A stretch of 21,213 nucleotides of DNA. It comes from a bacterium. Its GTDB lineage: Bacteria; Chloroflexota; Dehalococcoidia; Tepidiformales; Tepidiformaceae. The notes below the pieces were generated by a model. That model was given only the letters and a program-made list of their open reading frames with translations, did no database searches and had not been told where the DNA came from. Positions 15,316-21,213 of the stretch are shown one piece after another. The translations under genes and the position numbers were made by a program. Every line of letters starts with the position of its first letter. The first letter of the stretch is position 1. The DNA lies in NCBI GenBank assembly GCA_945861295.1, contig CAMAUF010000004.1:1-21213 (forward strand), in the 5' to 3' direction.

Positions 15316-15732
15316 TCACCGCCTTGGGAGTCTCGGAACCAGGTCCATGCCAGCCAAGGCAAAGTCACGGTCGAACCCAAACACCTCGCGAATCCCCAGC
15401 TCCCTCCCGAGGAAGACAAGGCTCGCATCCGCGTAACTCAACGGGAACGCCCGGAGCTCCCCAAGCAGCGCCCAAACAGCAGCATCCCGCTCGCGGTCGA
15501 GGTAATGAACCGTGAAGCTGTTGCCACGACGGACGGCGTCGGTCGCGGCAATTGCCCGTTCGTACCCGAGCCTGGCCCGCGCCAATGTGAAGAACTCCCA
15601 CAGGATCGCGTTCGTCGTGTGAAACCTCAGGCTCGTGTCACGCAAGACCGTTCGCGCGTCTTCGTGGTACTGGTCCGAGCGAAAGGAACTGGCGTACAGC
15701 GCTGTCGTGTCAATGAGGATCTCGCGAGTTAT
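15316..15732 (-). CDS. PIN-domain toxin (VapC-like), apparent ATA start
   Basis: Reading from ATA at 15732 gives a 138-residue PIN domain: (M)TREILIDTTALYAS with Asp8, LWEFF with Glu46, SYADAS with Asp102, and FGFDRDF with Asp121/Asp123. These are the four acidic metal-binding positions of PIN RNases. The frame has no ATG, GTG or TTG before the first strand; the first TTG (15645) would delete strand 1 and Asp8. The ATA overlaps the antitoxin stop as ATAA, the same geometry as TTGA in the second toxin pair here and the common ATGA. A single G-to-A change from ATGA would explain it. The toxin may be poorly translated or silenced. It would act as a ribonuclease held by the upstream antitoxin. 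Confidence 0.78.
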   Translation of the reverse strand: MTREILIDTTALYASSFRSDQYHEDARTVLRDTSLRFHTTNAILWEFFTLARARLGYERAIAATDAVRRGNSFTVHYLDRERDAAVWALLGELRAFPLSYADASLVFLGRELGIREVFGFDRDFALAGMDLVPRLPRR

Positions 15733-16022
15733 ACCTTCATCTCGGCGCCGTAGAGGTAGGTGTCATGGTTCACGGAAACGTCGGTCGCGGTGTCCTCGAA
15801 GGCGCCAATGAGCGAGAAGAACGGGTCGTCCTTCCAGTGGGGCGGGTCGGCTTCCTCGTCGCCTGGCGCGCCCCCGAACGCAGCTGGCGCCGGCCGTAAA
15901 AGCACGACCGCGACGGCCTCCCGGACGAGGTCGCTCTTGGAACGCCCTGTCACTCGGGCTCGCTCATCGAGCTTTTTGGCCTGGTCCGGCTCCAACAAGA
16001 CTTGCAGGCGCTTCAATGCCAT
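15729..16022 (-). CDS. Ribbon-helix-helix antitoxin of the PIN toxin
   Basis: The 97-residue protein has an N-terminal RHH DNA-binding region: strand ALKRLQVLL, then EPDQAKKLDERARVTG and SKSDLVREAVAVVL (to residue 42). The C-terminal half is an acidic/aromatic toxin-binding tail: DPFFSLIG, then VNHDTYLYG, a tail I associate with PIN-partner antitoxins. It should bind its own promoter and neutralise the toxin, whose frame overlaps its TAA. GGAGG plus GGAG precede the ATG at 16022; an earlier ATG at 16082 would read through a hairpin. TATGCT (16044-16039) could be its -10 box. Pair identity is solid from order and overlap; the exact VapB class is less sure. Confidence 0.85.
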   Translation of the reverse strand: MALKRLQVLLEPDQAKKLDERARVTGRSKSDLVREAVAVVLLRPAPAAFGGAPGDEEADPPHWKDDPFFSLIGAFEDTATDVSVNHDTYLYGAEMKV

Positions 16023-16054
16023 CTCCGCCTCCATCACCAGCATACACATACCGC

Positions 16055-16079
16055 GGTTCCCGATGGCGATCCGGGAACC
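16055..16079. promoter_or_regulatory. 8-bp hairpin between terminator and antitoxin gene
   Basis: GGTTCCCG, nine bases, CGGGAACC. It stands 33 bases before the antitoxin start, a fitting place for an RHH autoregulation operator. It could also be a second terminator hairpin. Confidence 0.4.
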
Positions 16080-16082
16080 CAA

Positions 16083-16117
16083 AAGGGCGGCGACTCCCCT
16101 AAGAAGTCGCCGCCCTT
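16083..16117 (-). terminator. Strong intrinsic terminator of the LLM monooxygenase gene
   Basis: A perfect 13-bp stem (AAGGGCGGCGACT / AGTCGCCGCCCTT) with a nine-base loop begins 27 bases after the stop codon at 16145. On the minus strand the stem ends in a run of four T. Confidence 0.85.
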
Positions 16118-16144
16118 GGTGGAAGACGAGGCCGTGGACGCTCG

Positions 16145-17464
16145 CTACTTCCTTGCCGCGGCGGCGCGCATGCCCGCCTCAATGTCGATGCCGGCCATCA
16201 CCTGGTCGGCCGCTTCGAACGGACTCTTGAGGTCGAGCGACTTGCTCATCTCGCGCACCGCGGGGATAACCTCCTCGCCGAAGAGGCGGAGCGACCGCAT
16301 CGCGTCCTCATGGTCCATGGCGCCGTCGCCGTCCCAGAAGAAGATGCTGCCGGGGCGGAGGTATTCGAGCACCTCGCGGACCTTCGGGATGACCGTCTTG
16401 GGCGTGCCCCAGATGATGCTCTTCTTGTCCGTCTGCTGTTCGAAGGTGCCGAGGTAGTCGGCCGCTTCCTTCTTCTGCTCGTCGGTGGCGTTGGCGTTGA
16501 ACTGTTCGAGGCGGCCACGGGCGGCGGCTGCCGCGAAGCTGGTCACGGTTGGCAACAGTGCTGTCCGGCTGGTGAGCCCAGGCAGGTTCTGGATGTAGGG
16601 GCGCACGTTGCCCTGGTTCCCTTCGAGGAAGGGGTTGCTCGGGCCTTGGACGTACTTTCGGGCGGCGGCTTCGGCCAGTTCCTCGGTCTCGTCGACGTGG
16701 ACCTTGAAAAGGTAGCCGCGGTGTTGCGTGCCGGACTCGTAGCCGTATTCGCGGGCGCGCTCTTCGTAGTAGGCGTACGACTGCAGCGTCGGCTCCAACT
16801 CGGTGGCAAGCATGACGTACGGGTACCGGTGCTTCGCCGACCAGTCGACGGTGTTCTTGGACATGATTCCGGGGATCCAGATCGGCGGGTGCGGGTCCTG
16901 GTAAGGGCGGGACCACGGGTTCACGTAGCGGTACTGGTGGTGGTCGCCTTCCCAGCGGAAGGGGCCGGGCGTCGACCAAGTTTTGACGATGAAGTCGTGC
17001 GCCTCTTGGAAGCGCTCCCAGTTGTAGGGGGCCTGGGCGTTGTGGGCGACGCTTTCGCGCCCGGTGCCGCGCACCCAGCCGGTGACGAGGCGTCCGCGCG
17101 AGATCATGTCGATTTCGGCGAGCTCCTCGGCGAGCCAGAGCGGGTCGTCCCAGATCGGGAGGACGTTGCCGAGGAGGACGATCTTCGCCTTCTTGGTGAT
17201 GCGGGCGAGGATCGCCGCTTCGACGTTCATCACCTGGCCCATGCAGAAGGGCGTGCTGTGGTGCTCATTGAGCATGAGGCCGTCGAAGCCCATCTCCTCG
17301 GCGTAGACCTTTTCGTCGAGGTAGCGGTTGTAGAGTTCGGCCCCCAGCTTCGGGTCGTACTGGGAGTTCGAAAGCCCGAGGTCTGTGATGTCGCGGCCGG
17401 TCGCGCCGAAGTAGCCGGACCGCGGATCCTGGTACGGCCGCTCTGTGAAGTATCCAACGAACAT
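16145..17464 (-). CDS. LLM-class flavin-dependent monooxygenase (bacterial luciferase-like)
   Basis: The 439-residue protein is a luciferase-like TIM-barrel FMN-dependent oxygenase. Typical features are the N-terminal strand MFVGYFTERPYQ, EEMGFDGLMLNEHHS (metal-independent flavin-site His-His), ARITKKAKIVLLGNVLPIWDDPLWLAEELAEID, split by the conserved cis-peptide region, RLVTGWVRGTG, and PPIWIPG. It probably uses reduced FMN from a separate reductase; none is encoded here. Members oxidise alkanes, sulfonates, ketones or aromatic compounds, and paralogues are strongly expanded in SAR202 Chloroflexota. A GGGGGTG sequence eight bases before the ATG sets the start; upstream in-frame codons lack similarity. 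TATACT (17523-17518) is a plausible -10 box. A strong terminator follows. Confidence 0.92.
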   Translation of the reverse strand: MFVGYFTERPYQDPRSGYFGATGRDITDLGLSNSQYDPKLGAELYNRYLDEKVYAEEMGFDGLMLNEHHSTPFCMGQVMNVEAAILARITKKAKIVLLGNVLPIWDDPLWLAEELAEIDMISRGRLVTGWVRGTGRESVAHNAQAPYNWERFQEAHDFIVKTWSTPGPFRWEGDHHQYRYVNPWSRPYQDPHPPIWIPGIMSKNTVDWSAKHRYPYVMLATELEPTLQSYAYYEERAREYGYESGTQHRGYLFKVHVDETEELAEAAARKYVQGPSNPFLEGNQGNVRPYIQNLPGLTSRTALLPTVTSFAAAAARGRLEQFNANATDEQKKEAADYLGTFEQQTDKKSIIWGTPKTVIPKVREVLEYLRPGSIFFWDGDGAMDHEDAMRSLRLFGEEVIPAVREMSKSLDLKSPFEAADQVMAGIDIEAGMRAAAARK

Positions 17465-17932
17465 AAGGCACCCCCAACACGGTGAACGCCCTGGCTGACG
17501 CCGGGCAGGATGGGCGCAGTATACACAGGTCAAATGGTTTGCGTGAGGCGAATGGTTCGCGCGGGTCGCTGCCAGATAAAAATGTCCGCGCTAACCGCTG
17601 AGTGCCGCCGGCGGATGGAAGGTGGTGGACTGATTCAGGACTGAGCTGGCCGGCGTGGCAGGCGCCCCGTGGCAGAGCAGTATTTCAGTGCCGGATGTGA
17701 ACGAGGAAGTTGATGAGCACGTGCTCATGTTTGCTCACGTCGTCGCTTGGCGATGGGATGACGAAAGAGGATACGTGGCTGTGAGTGGTGTGCGGCGTCC
17801 GTGGGGCGCCATGCGAGCAGGATGGCGGCGCGGTAGGTGAAGTCCGAGCGGGTTACGTCAGCGGGGGAGCCCCTCACCCTACCCTCTGCCCCAACGGGAG
17901 AGGGTAGAGTGAGCGAGTTCGTCAGCGGCGCC
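17465..17932. other. 468-base intergenic region
   Basis: It holds a possible -10 box for the LLM gene (TATACT, 17518-17523 complement), two direct AATGGTT copies 18 bases apart (17533-17539 and 17551-17557), and the hairpin repeat at 17873-17913. A plus-strand frame (17655-17840) has no start signal or recognisable sequence. I see no gene here. Confidence 0.5.
17873..17913. repeat. Long imperfect hairpin, REP-like dispersed repeat, probable terminator
   Basis: Two 15-base arms (CTCACCCTACCCTCT / AGAGGGTAGAGTGAG) pair with one mismatch around an 11-base loop. It lies 20 bases past the stop of the alpha/beta hydrolase gene, so it probably also ends that transcript. A related sequence occurs at 21036-21090. 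Confidence 0.7.
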
Positions 17933-18727
17933 TTAGTGGCTGGCGAGGAAGTCGCCGATCAGCTTCGCGACGGTGGCGGGTTCTTCGTACTCAACGTAGT
18001 GTCCAGCGTCGGCGACGATTTCGAGGCGCGCGTTCGGCAGCGCGTCGTGGTACTGCTGGGCGCAAATGGGGGGGATGACGGCGTCGGCCGCGCCCCAAAT
18101 AAGGAGCGCTGGGGCGGGTACGCCATCGAGATGGTGTGGCAAGCGGTTGCTGAACATGAACGGCTTCCAGGCGACGCGGGCCGTCATCTCCCGGCTGTAA
18201 TCCCAAAGGTCCTTGACGCTCTTCTCCTGCTCGGTCCCGAAGAAGGCCTCGAAGTGCGCCTTGTCCCGGAAGCCGCGCTCCATGTACTCGACGTGGTCCA
18301 TGAGCATCTCGTCCATGATCTCGCCTTCGCGGGGTTTGAGGCCGGCGGCGCCGACGAGGGTCAGTGTACGGACGCGGCTCGGGTCCATCGTCGCGAGTTC
18401 CGCCGCGACGAAGCCGCCAAAGCCGAAGCCGAGGAGGTGAGCCTTGCCGAGGCCGATCGCCTCGATGGCTTGATTCATTAGCACGGCGAGGTCGCGGGTG
18501 TCGCGCGCCCATTCCGGCCGTTCCGACCCGCCGTAACCAGGCATATCGAAGACGTAGACTTCGTTGTGCTCAGCCAGGGCTTCGAGGGCCGCAGTCCAGC
18601 CAAGGCTGCCGGTCGAATGGTGAAAGACCACGACGGGCGCGCCGGTCCCAGCTTTGACATAGCGGACGGCGCGCGAACAGACGGTCACGCGCAGGTCGGT
18701 TGCGGGCATGGTTGCGGTTGCGGACAT
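17933..18727 (-). CDS. Alpha/beta-fold hydrolase family protein lacking the nucleophile serine
   Basis: The 264-residue protein has the standard order: oxyanion loop FHHSTGSLGW (35-44), FDMPGYGGS (60-68), the nucleophile elbow, acid Asp215 in WGAADAVIP, and His243 in DAGHYVEYE. The elbow reads HLLGFGFGGF (97-106), so Gly102 stands where family members have Ser (GHSxGG). Codons GGC TTC GGC TTT GGC are unambiguous. Without Ser it cannot follow the usual acyl-enzyme route; it may be a cofactor-less lyase/dioxygenase-type member, a binding protein or a decayed enzyme. GGAG ten bases upstream supports the ATG at 18727, and TATGAT (18782-18777) may be its -10 box. It is divergent from the membrane microprotein gene. 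Confidence 0.85.
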   Translation of the reverse strand: MSATATMPATDLRVTVCSRAVRYVKAGTGAPVVVFHHSTGSLGWTAALEALAEHNEVYVFDMPGYGGSERPEWARDTRDLAVLMNQAIEAIGLGKAHLLGFGFGGFVAAELATMDPSRVRTLTLVGAAGLKPREGEIMDEMLMDHVEYMERGFRDKAHFEAFFGTEQEKSVKDLWDYSREMTARVAWKPFMFSNRLPHHLDGVPAPALLIWGAADAVIPPICAQQYHDALPNARLEIVADAGHYVEYEEPATVAKLIGDFLASH

Positions 18728-18871
18728 AGGGATGCGTCTCCGGGGCCGCCGGCGAGGCCGGGGCGGTGATGAAGCGGCATCATACGGGCCGCGGGCGCGG
18801 TTGACGAGCGGCCGGCGGGAAGCGAGTCGCGTGGCTCGCTTGCGAAATGCGGCCATGCCACCATTCGGGGA

Positions 18872-19075
18872 ATGAAGCGCGCGGCCCGACTCACACGGTT
18901 GGTTCGATGGTATTGGATGGCCGCGTTGGTCTTCGCGGCCGGCGCCGGGCTCGTCACGCTGGTCGGCCTTCGCACGGAGAGCCTGGTCGCGATCATGTAC
19001 ACCTCGGGGATCCTCGGCGTGATCTTCGGCATCGCCATCGGCGCGGCCAACCGGAAGCCGAAAGATGGGCGCTGA
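18872..19075 (+). CDS. Small two-helix membrane protein
   Basis: This 67-residue protein has a basic N-terminus (MKRAARLTRLVRWYW) and two predicted membrane helices (about 16-32, AALVFAAGAGLVTLVGL; about 40-58, AIMYTSGILGVIFGIAIGA) with a short charged turn, and ends ANRKPKDGR. By the positive-inside rule both ends face the cytoplasm. Its last 11 bases overlap the nhaA start, which suggests translational coupling. The ribosome binding site is weak (GGGGA right before the ATG). No family recognised. It could modulate the antiporter, but that is only suggested by the overlap. Confidence 0.6.
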   Translation: MKRAARLTRLVRWYWMAALVFAAGAGLVTLVGLRTESLVAIMYTSGILGVIFGIAIGAANRKPKDGR

Positions 19076-20242
19076 GCCGCAAGCGGCGCGCGGTAAGCAG
19101 CCGTTCATCGCCCCCGAGACGGCGAGCGCCCTCGTCCTCCTTGCCGCGGCGCTAACGGCGCTGCTCTGGGCGAACTCCTCGTGGGACGGCGCCTACCGCG
19201 AACTCTGGGACGCGACGTTCCATCTCCAAGCGGCCGGTGTTTCGTTCGACGACGACCTTCGCGGCTTCGTCAACGATGGCCTCATGGCGATCTTTTTCTT
19301 CGTGATCACACTCGAGATCAAGCGAGAGCTTGCGTACGGCGAACTCGCCTCCCCGCGCCGAGCCGCACTGCCGGTTGCGGCGGCGTTGGGCGGCATGGTC
19401 GTCCCCGTGTTGATATACCTGGCCTTCAACGCCGACGGGCACGGCGCCCGTGGTTGGGGCATCCCTATGGCCACCGATGTCGCCTTCGCGTCGCCGCCGT
19501 CGCGTCCCTCGGCCGACGCGCCCCCGTTGCGTTGAAGGCGTTCCTGCTGACCTTGGCAGTCGCCGACGACCTCGGCGCCATCGCGGTCATCGTGCTGGTT
19601 TACAGCGAGGCTCTGGACTGGTGGGCGCTTGGCTGGGCGGCCGTCGTCGCCGGCGCTCTTGGCGTCAGCGCCAGGCTCCGCGCGGGCGGCAACGTTCCAT
19701 GGATCGTCCTCTCGGTTGGGCTTTGGTTGGCGCTGCGGGAATCCGGCGTGCACGCGACGCTCGCGGGCGTTGTGGCGGCAGCGCTGCTCCCGCTCGGCAC
19801 GCCGGTTGACCAGGTCGAAGACCGCCTTCGTCCCATCGTGAGCTTCGTCATCCTGCCGCTCTTCGCTTTGGCGAACGCGGGTATCTCCTTGGACGGGGCG
19901 AGCATCGCGGCGGCCGGGCAAAGCAGGATCACCGCGGACGTTGCCCTTGGCCTGTTCGTGGGCAAGCCGCTCGGGATCGTGGCCTTCGCCTGGGCTGCCG
20001 TGCGGCTCAAGATCGGCGCCTTGCCGGCTGGAGTGCGGATGGCGCACATCGCCGGGGTCGGCTTGCTCGGCGGGATCGGCTTCACGGTGGCGCTGTTCGT
20101 CACGGACCTCGCCTTCGACGGAGCGGGCGAGCGGGAGGAAGCGACCGCCGGCATCCTGGCGGCGTCAGTGGTCGCGGCCGGCGCGGGCATGGCTTGGTTG
20201 CGACTCATCGCGCCCGCGGCGGAGCGCTCGCCGCGAGCGTGA
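19065..20242 (+). pseudogene. nhaA: Na+/H+ antiporter NhaA, disrupted by a frameshift
   Basis: NhaA exchanges sodium for protons across the inner membrane. The first frame (from the ATG at 19065) runs through FFFVITLEIKRE and GWGIPMATDVAFA, then goes out of frame at about 19490. The second frame resumes VAAVASLGRRAPVALKAF, LAVADDLGAIAVI with the two transport aspartates, and continues to 20242 through KPLGI and GGIGFTVALF. Intact homologues read A-L-G-V at the break. A 7-base deletion between two GCG triplets (ctcg lost with one GCG) restores the frame and gives 394 residues, the normal NhaA length. The rest of both halves is well conserved, so the break is recent or a sequencing error. Confidence 0.88.
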
Positions 20243-20309
20243 GGAGCTACCGAGAGTGCGCGAAGGCTGACCGGCGCCGAGGAGAACTTCGTGTCCCCGC
20301 CCGACGCAG

Positions 20310-20732
20310 CTACGCGATGTTCACTCCGATGACCGTAAATCCGAGCGTCGCGGCGGCGACGGCCTGTTGACGGTCGTGAGTCGCGAAGACGAGGTCGAGC
20401 CCGCTCTCCCGCAGGATGATGGCCGTCGCGAGGTGGATAGCGTCGAGCGTTCGCACGACCTTCGTGAGGGACATACTCGCCCGCTCGATCACGTCCCGCC
20501 TCACTGGCACGTGCGTACACTCCGCCTCGATACGTTCGAGCCCGACGATTGCCGCCGACAAGCGTGTCCCGCCCAGTTCACCCGTAAGCCGGAGCCGGTC
20601 GAGCACCCGGCGGCACTCAACGTACGACAGGTCGATCGAGAACGTCGCGGTCCAGCGTTCCCAGCCGGCAATCAGATCTCCGTCCTCAAGGATGATCCGA
20701 AGTTTCACCGATCCGTCCACATAAACGATCAA
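20310..20732 (-). CDS. PIN-domain toxin (VapC family)
   Basis: The 140-residue PIN RNase has all four acidic positions: Asp6 (IVYVDGS), Glu39 (SYVECRR), Asp97 (RTLDAIHLATA) and Asp120 (FATHDRQQ). It probably cleaves tRNA or other RNA when freed from its antitoxin. It starts at TTG, overlapping the antitoxin stop as TTGA, so its synthesis is coupled to and kept below that of the antitoxin. Length and motif spacing are normal, so the toxin looks intact. It lies 67 bases after the end of nhaA on the opposite strand. Confidence 0.9.
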   Translation of the reverse strand: MIVYVDGSVKLRIILEDGDLIAGWERWTATFSIDLSYVECRRVLDRLRLTGELGGTRLSAAIVGLERIEAECTHVPVRRDVIERASMSLTKVVRTLDAIHLATAIILRESGLDLVFATHDRQQAVAAATLGFTVIGVNIA

Positions 20733-20992
20733 CTCTGGTCTCCGTCCTCACGCAAGAGCGCCACGAGGTCGACGCCGGACTTTGTCGGGATGCGCTGCCA
20801 ACCGGCCATGCCACCCCACGGCCGTTCGGCGGGCCGGACTTCGAGGCGCTCCAACCGCTTCTCGATGGCCGACAGCTCGGCAATGGCTGCCCCTTCCGCA
20901 CAGACAACGAATCGCTCTCCGGCCGCGGCTCGCGCGACGTACTCAGCGACGTGCCCCTCAAGGTCCGAAACGGCGATGCTTGTCTCACTCAT
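20729..20992 (-). CDS. Phd/YefM-type antitoxin of the PIN toxin
   Basis: The 87-residue protein has the Phd pattern: SIAVSDLEGHVAEYVARAAAGERFVV, followed by a strand and ELSAIEKRLERLE, and a C-terminal toxin-binding tail with RPWGGMAGW and VDLVALLRE. It should dimerise on its own promoter and block the toxin. The ATG at 20992 is chosen because the family strand starts directly after it; the ribosome binding site is weak. Two TTGCGC copies 18 bases apart on the minus strand, just upstream (about 21003-21032), could be operator half-sites. Confidence 0.82.
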   Translation of the reverse strand: MSETSIAVSDLEGHVAEYVARAAAGERFVVCAEGAAIAELSAIEKRLERLEVRPAERPWGGMAGWQRIPTKSGVDLVALLREDGDQS

Positions 20993-21035
20993 AGGGCGAT
21001 CGTGCGCAATTTGGCTTGATGGCGCAACCTTGGTC

Positions 21036-21090
21036 CTCACCCCTCAGCCCCTCTCCTCCTTCCCCGGAAGGACGGCAGGAGAGGGTAGCG
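21036..21090. repeat. REP-like hairpin repeat, second copy
   Basis: CCCTCTCCT (21049-21057) pairs with AGGAGAGGG (21077-21085) around an inner CCTTCC/GGAAGG. Shared with 17873-17913 are CTCACCC at the left and GAGAGGGTAG at the right, so both belong to one dispersed repeat type. Confidence 0.6.
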
Positions 21091-21146
21091 AATGCCGCGG
21101 CGTCAACCGGCGCGCCCCGAAGGCCGGCCGCTGCTACCCTGGCCCG

Positions 21147-21213
21147 ATGGCAACCGACGTCGCTGAAGTCATCGCCAACACCACCGCCGACCGGGCCAAG
21201 TTCGAGGCGTTCT
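21147..21213 (+). CDS. Start of an unidentified gene (3' end outside window)
   Basis: An ATG opens a frame of 22 codons (MATDVAEVIANTTADRAKF...) that runs off the window. TACCCT ends six bases before it and no Shine-Dalgarno sequence is present, the layout of other possibly leaderless genes here. The product cannot be told from so few residues. Confidence 0.45.
   Translation, partial: MATDVAEVIANTTADRAKFEAF

Noticed and set aside
15316..15645. TTG at 15645 as start of the PIN toxin
   Set aside because: It would remove the first strand and catalytic Asp8, although that sequence is clearly conserved upstream in the same frame.
17655..17840. 61-residue frame in the 468-base gap
   Set aside because: No ribosome binding site, no homology pattern and Arg/Gly-rich end.
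1..21213. tRNA or rRNA genes, CRISPR arrays, transposase genes
   Set aside because: None was seen: no regularly spaced repeats and no transposase or integrase motifs in any frame.

Overview
This is a GC-rich bacterial chromosome segment. No phylogenetic marker (rRNA, tRNA, ribosomal protein) is visible, so the host is an inference. The mix of cytochrome P450, Baeyer-Villiger monooxygenase, LLM-class flavin monooxygenase, SDR and alpha/beta hydrolases, Uma2 and VapBC-type genes, diderm-independent lipoproteins and several apparently leaderless genes resembles Chloroflexota (Dehalococcoidia/SAR202-like) or some Actinomycetota. I favour Chloroflexota at moderate confidence.

Layout. 1-1462 (+): the C-terminal part of a GT4 glycosyltransferase, then a complete SDR dehydrogenase. 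1485-5493 (-): two secreted lipoproteins, a 1024-residue double beta-helix protein and an SGNH hydrolase, each with a sigma70-like promoter six bases from its start codon. This block lies between the 3' end of the SDR gene and a decayed second copy of that 3' end (5535-5623). 5705-8016 (+): a tight operon of a lipase-like alpha/beta hydrolase, a proteasome-fold (Ntn-hydrolase) candidate and a small charged protein; this is the best candidate for an undescribed system. 8064-10146 (+): P450, a short XdhC-domain protein and TatA. 10362-10589 (-): a 75-residue DUF3303-like protein with a perfect ribosome binding site. 10865-13644 (+): a HAPMO-like Baeyer-Villiger monooxygenase and a Uma2 nuclease-like protein. 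13677-17464 (-): a flavin-dependent halogenase-like protein, an RHH antitoxin/PIN toxin pair whose toxin appears to start at ATA, a strong terminator, and an LLM flavin monooxygenase. 17933-18727 (-): an alpha/beta hydrolase whose nucleophile serine is replaced by glycine. 18872-20242 (+): a two-helix membrane microprotein overlapping an nhaA antiporter gene broken by a frameshift. 20310-20992 (-): a Phd antitoxin/PIN toxin pair. The window ends in the first codons of another gene.

How the genes work together. The oxygenases, dehydrogenase and hydrolases could all serve oxidation of hydrophobic or aromatic compounds, but they sit in separate transcription units on both strands, so a single pathway is not shown. 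The toxin-antitoxin pairs, the broken nhaA, the SDR relic and two hairpin-type dispersed repeats mark this as a rearranged, accessory-type neighbourhood.
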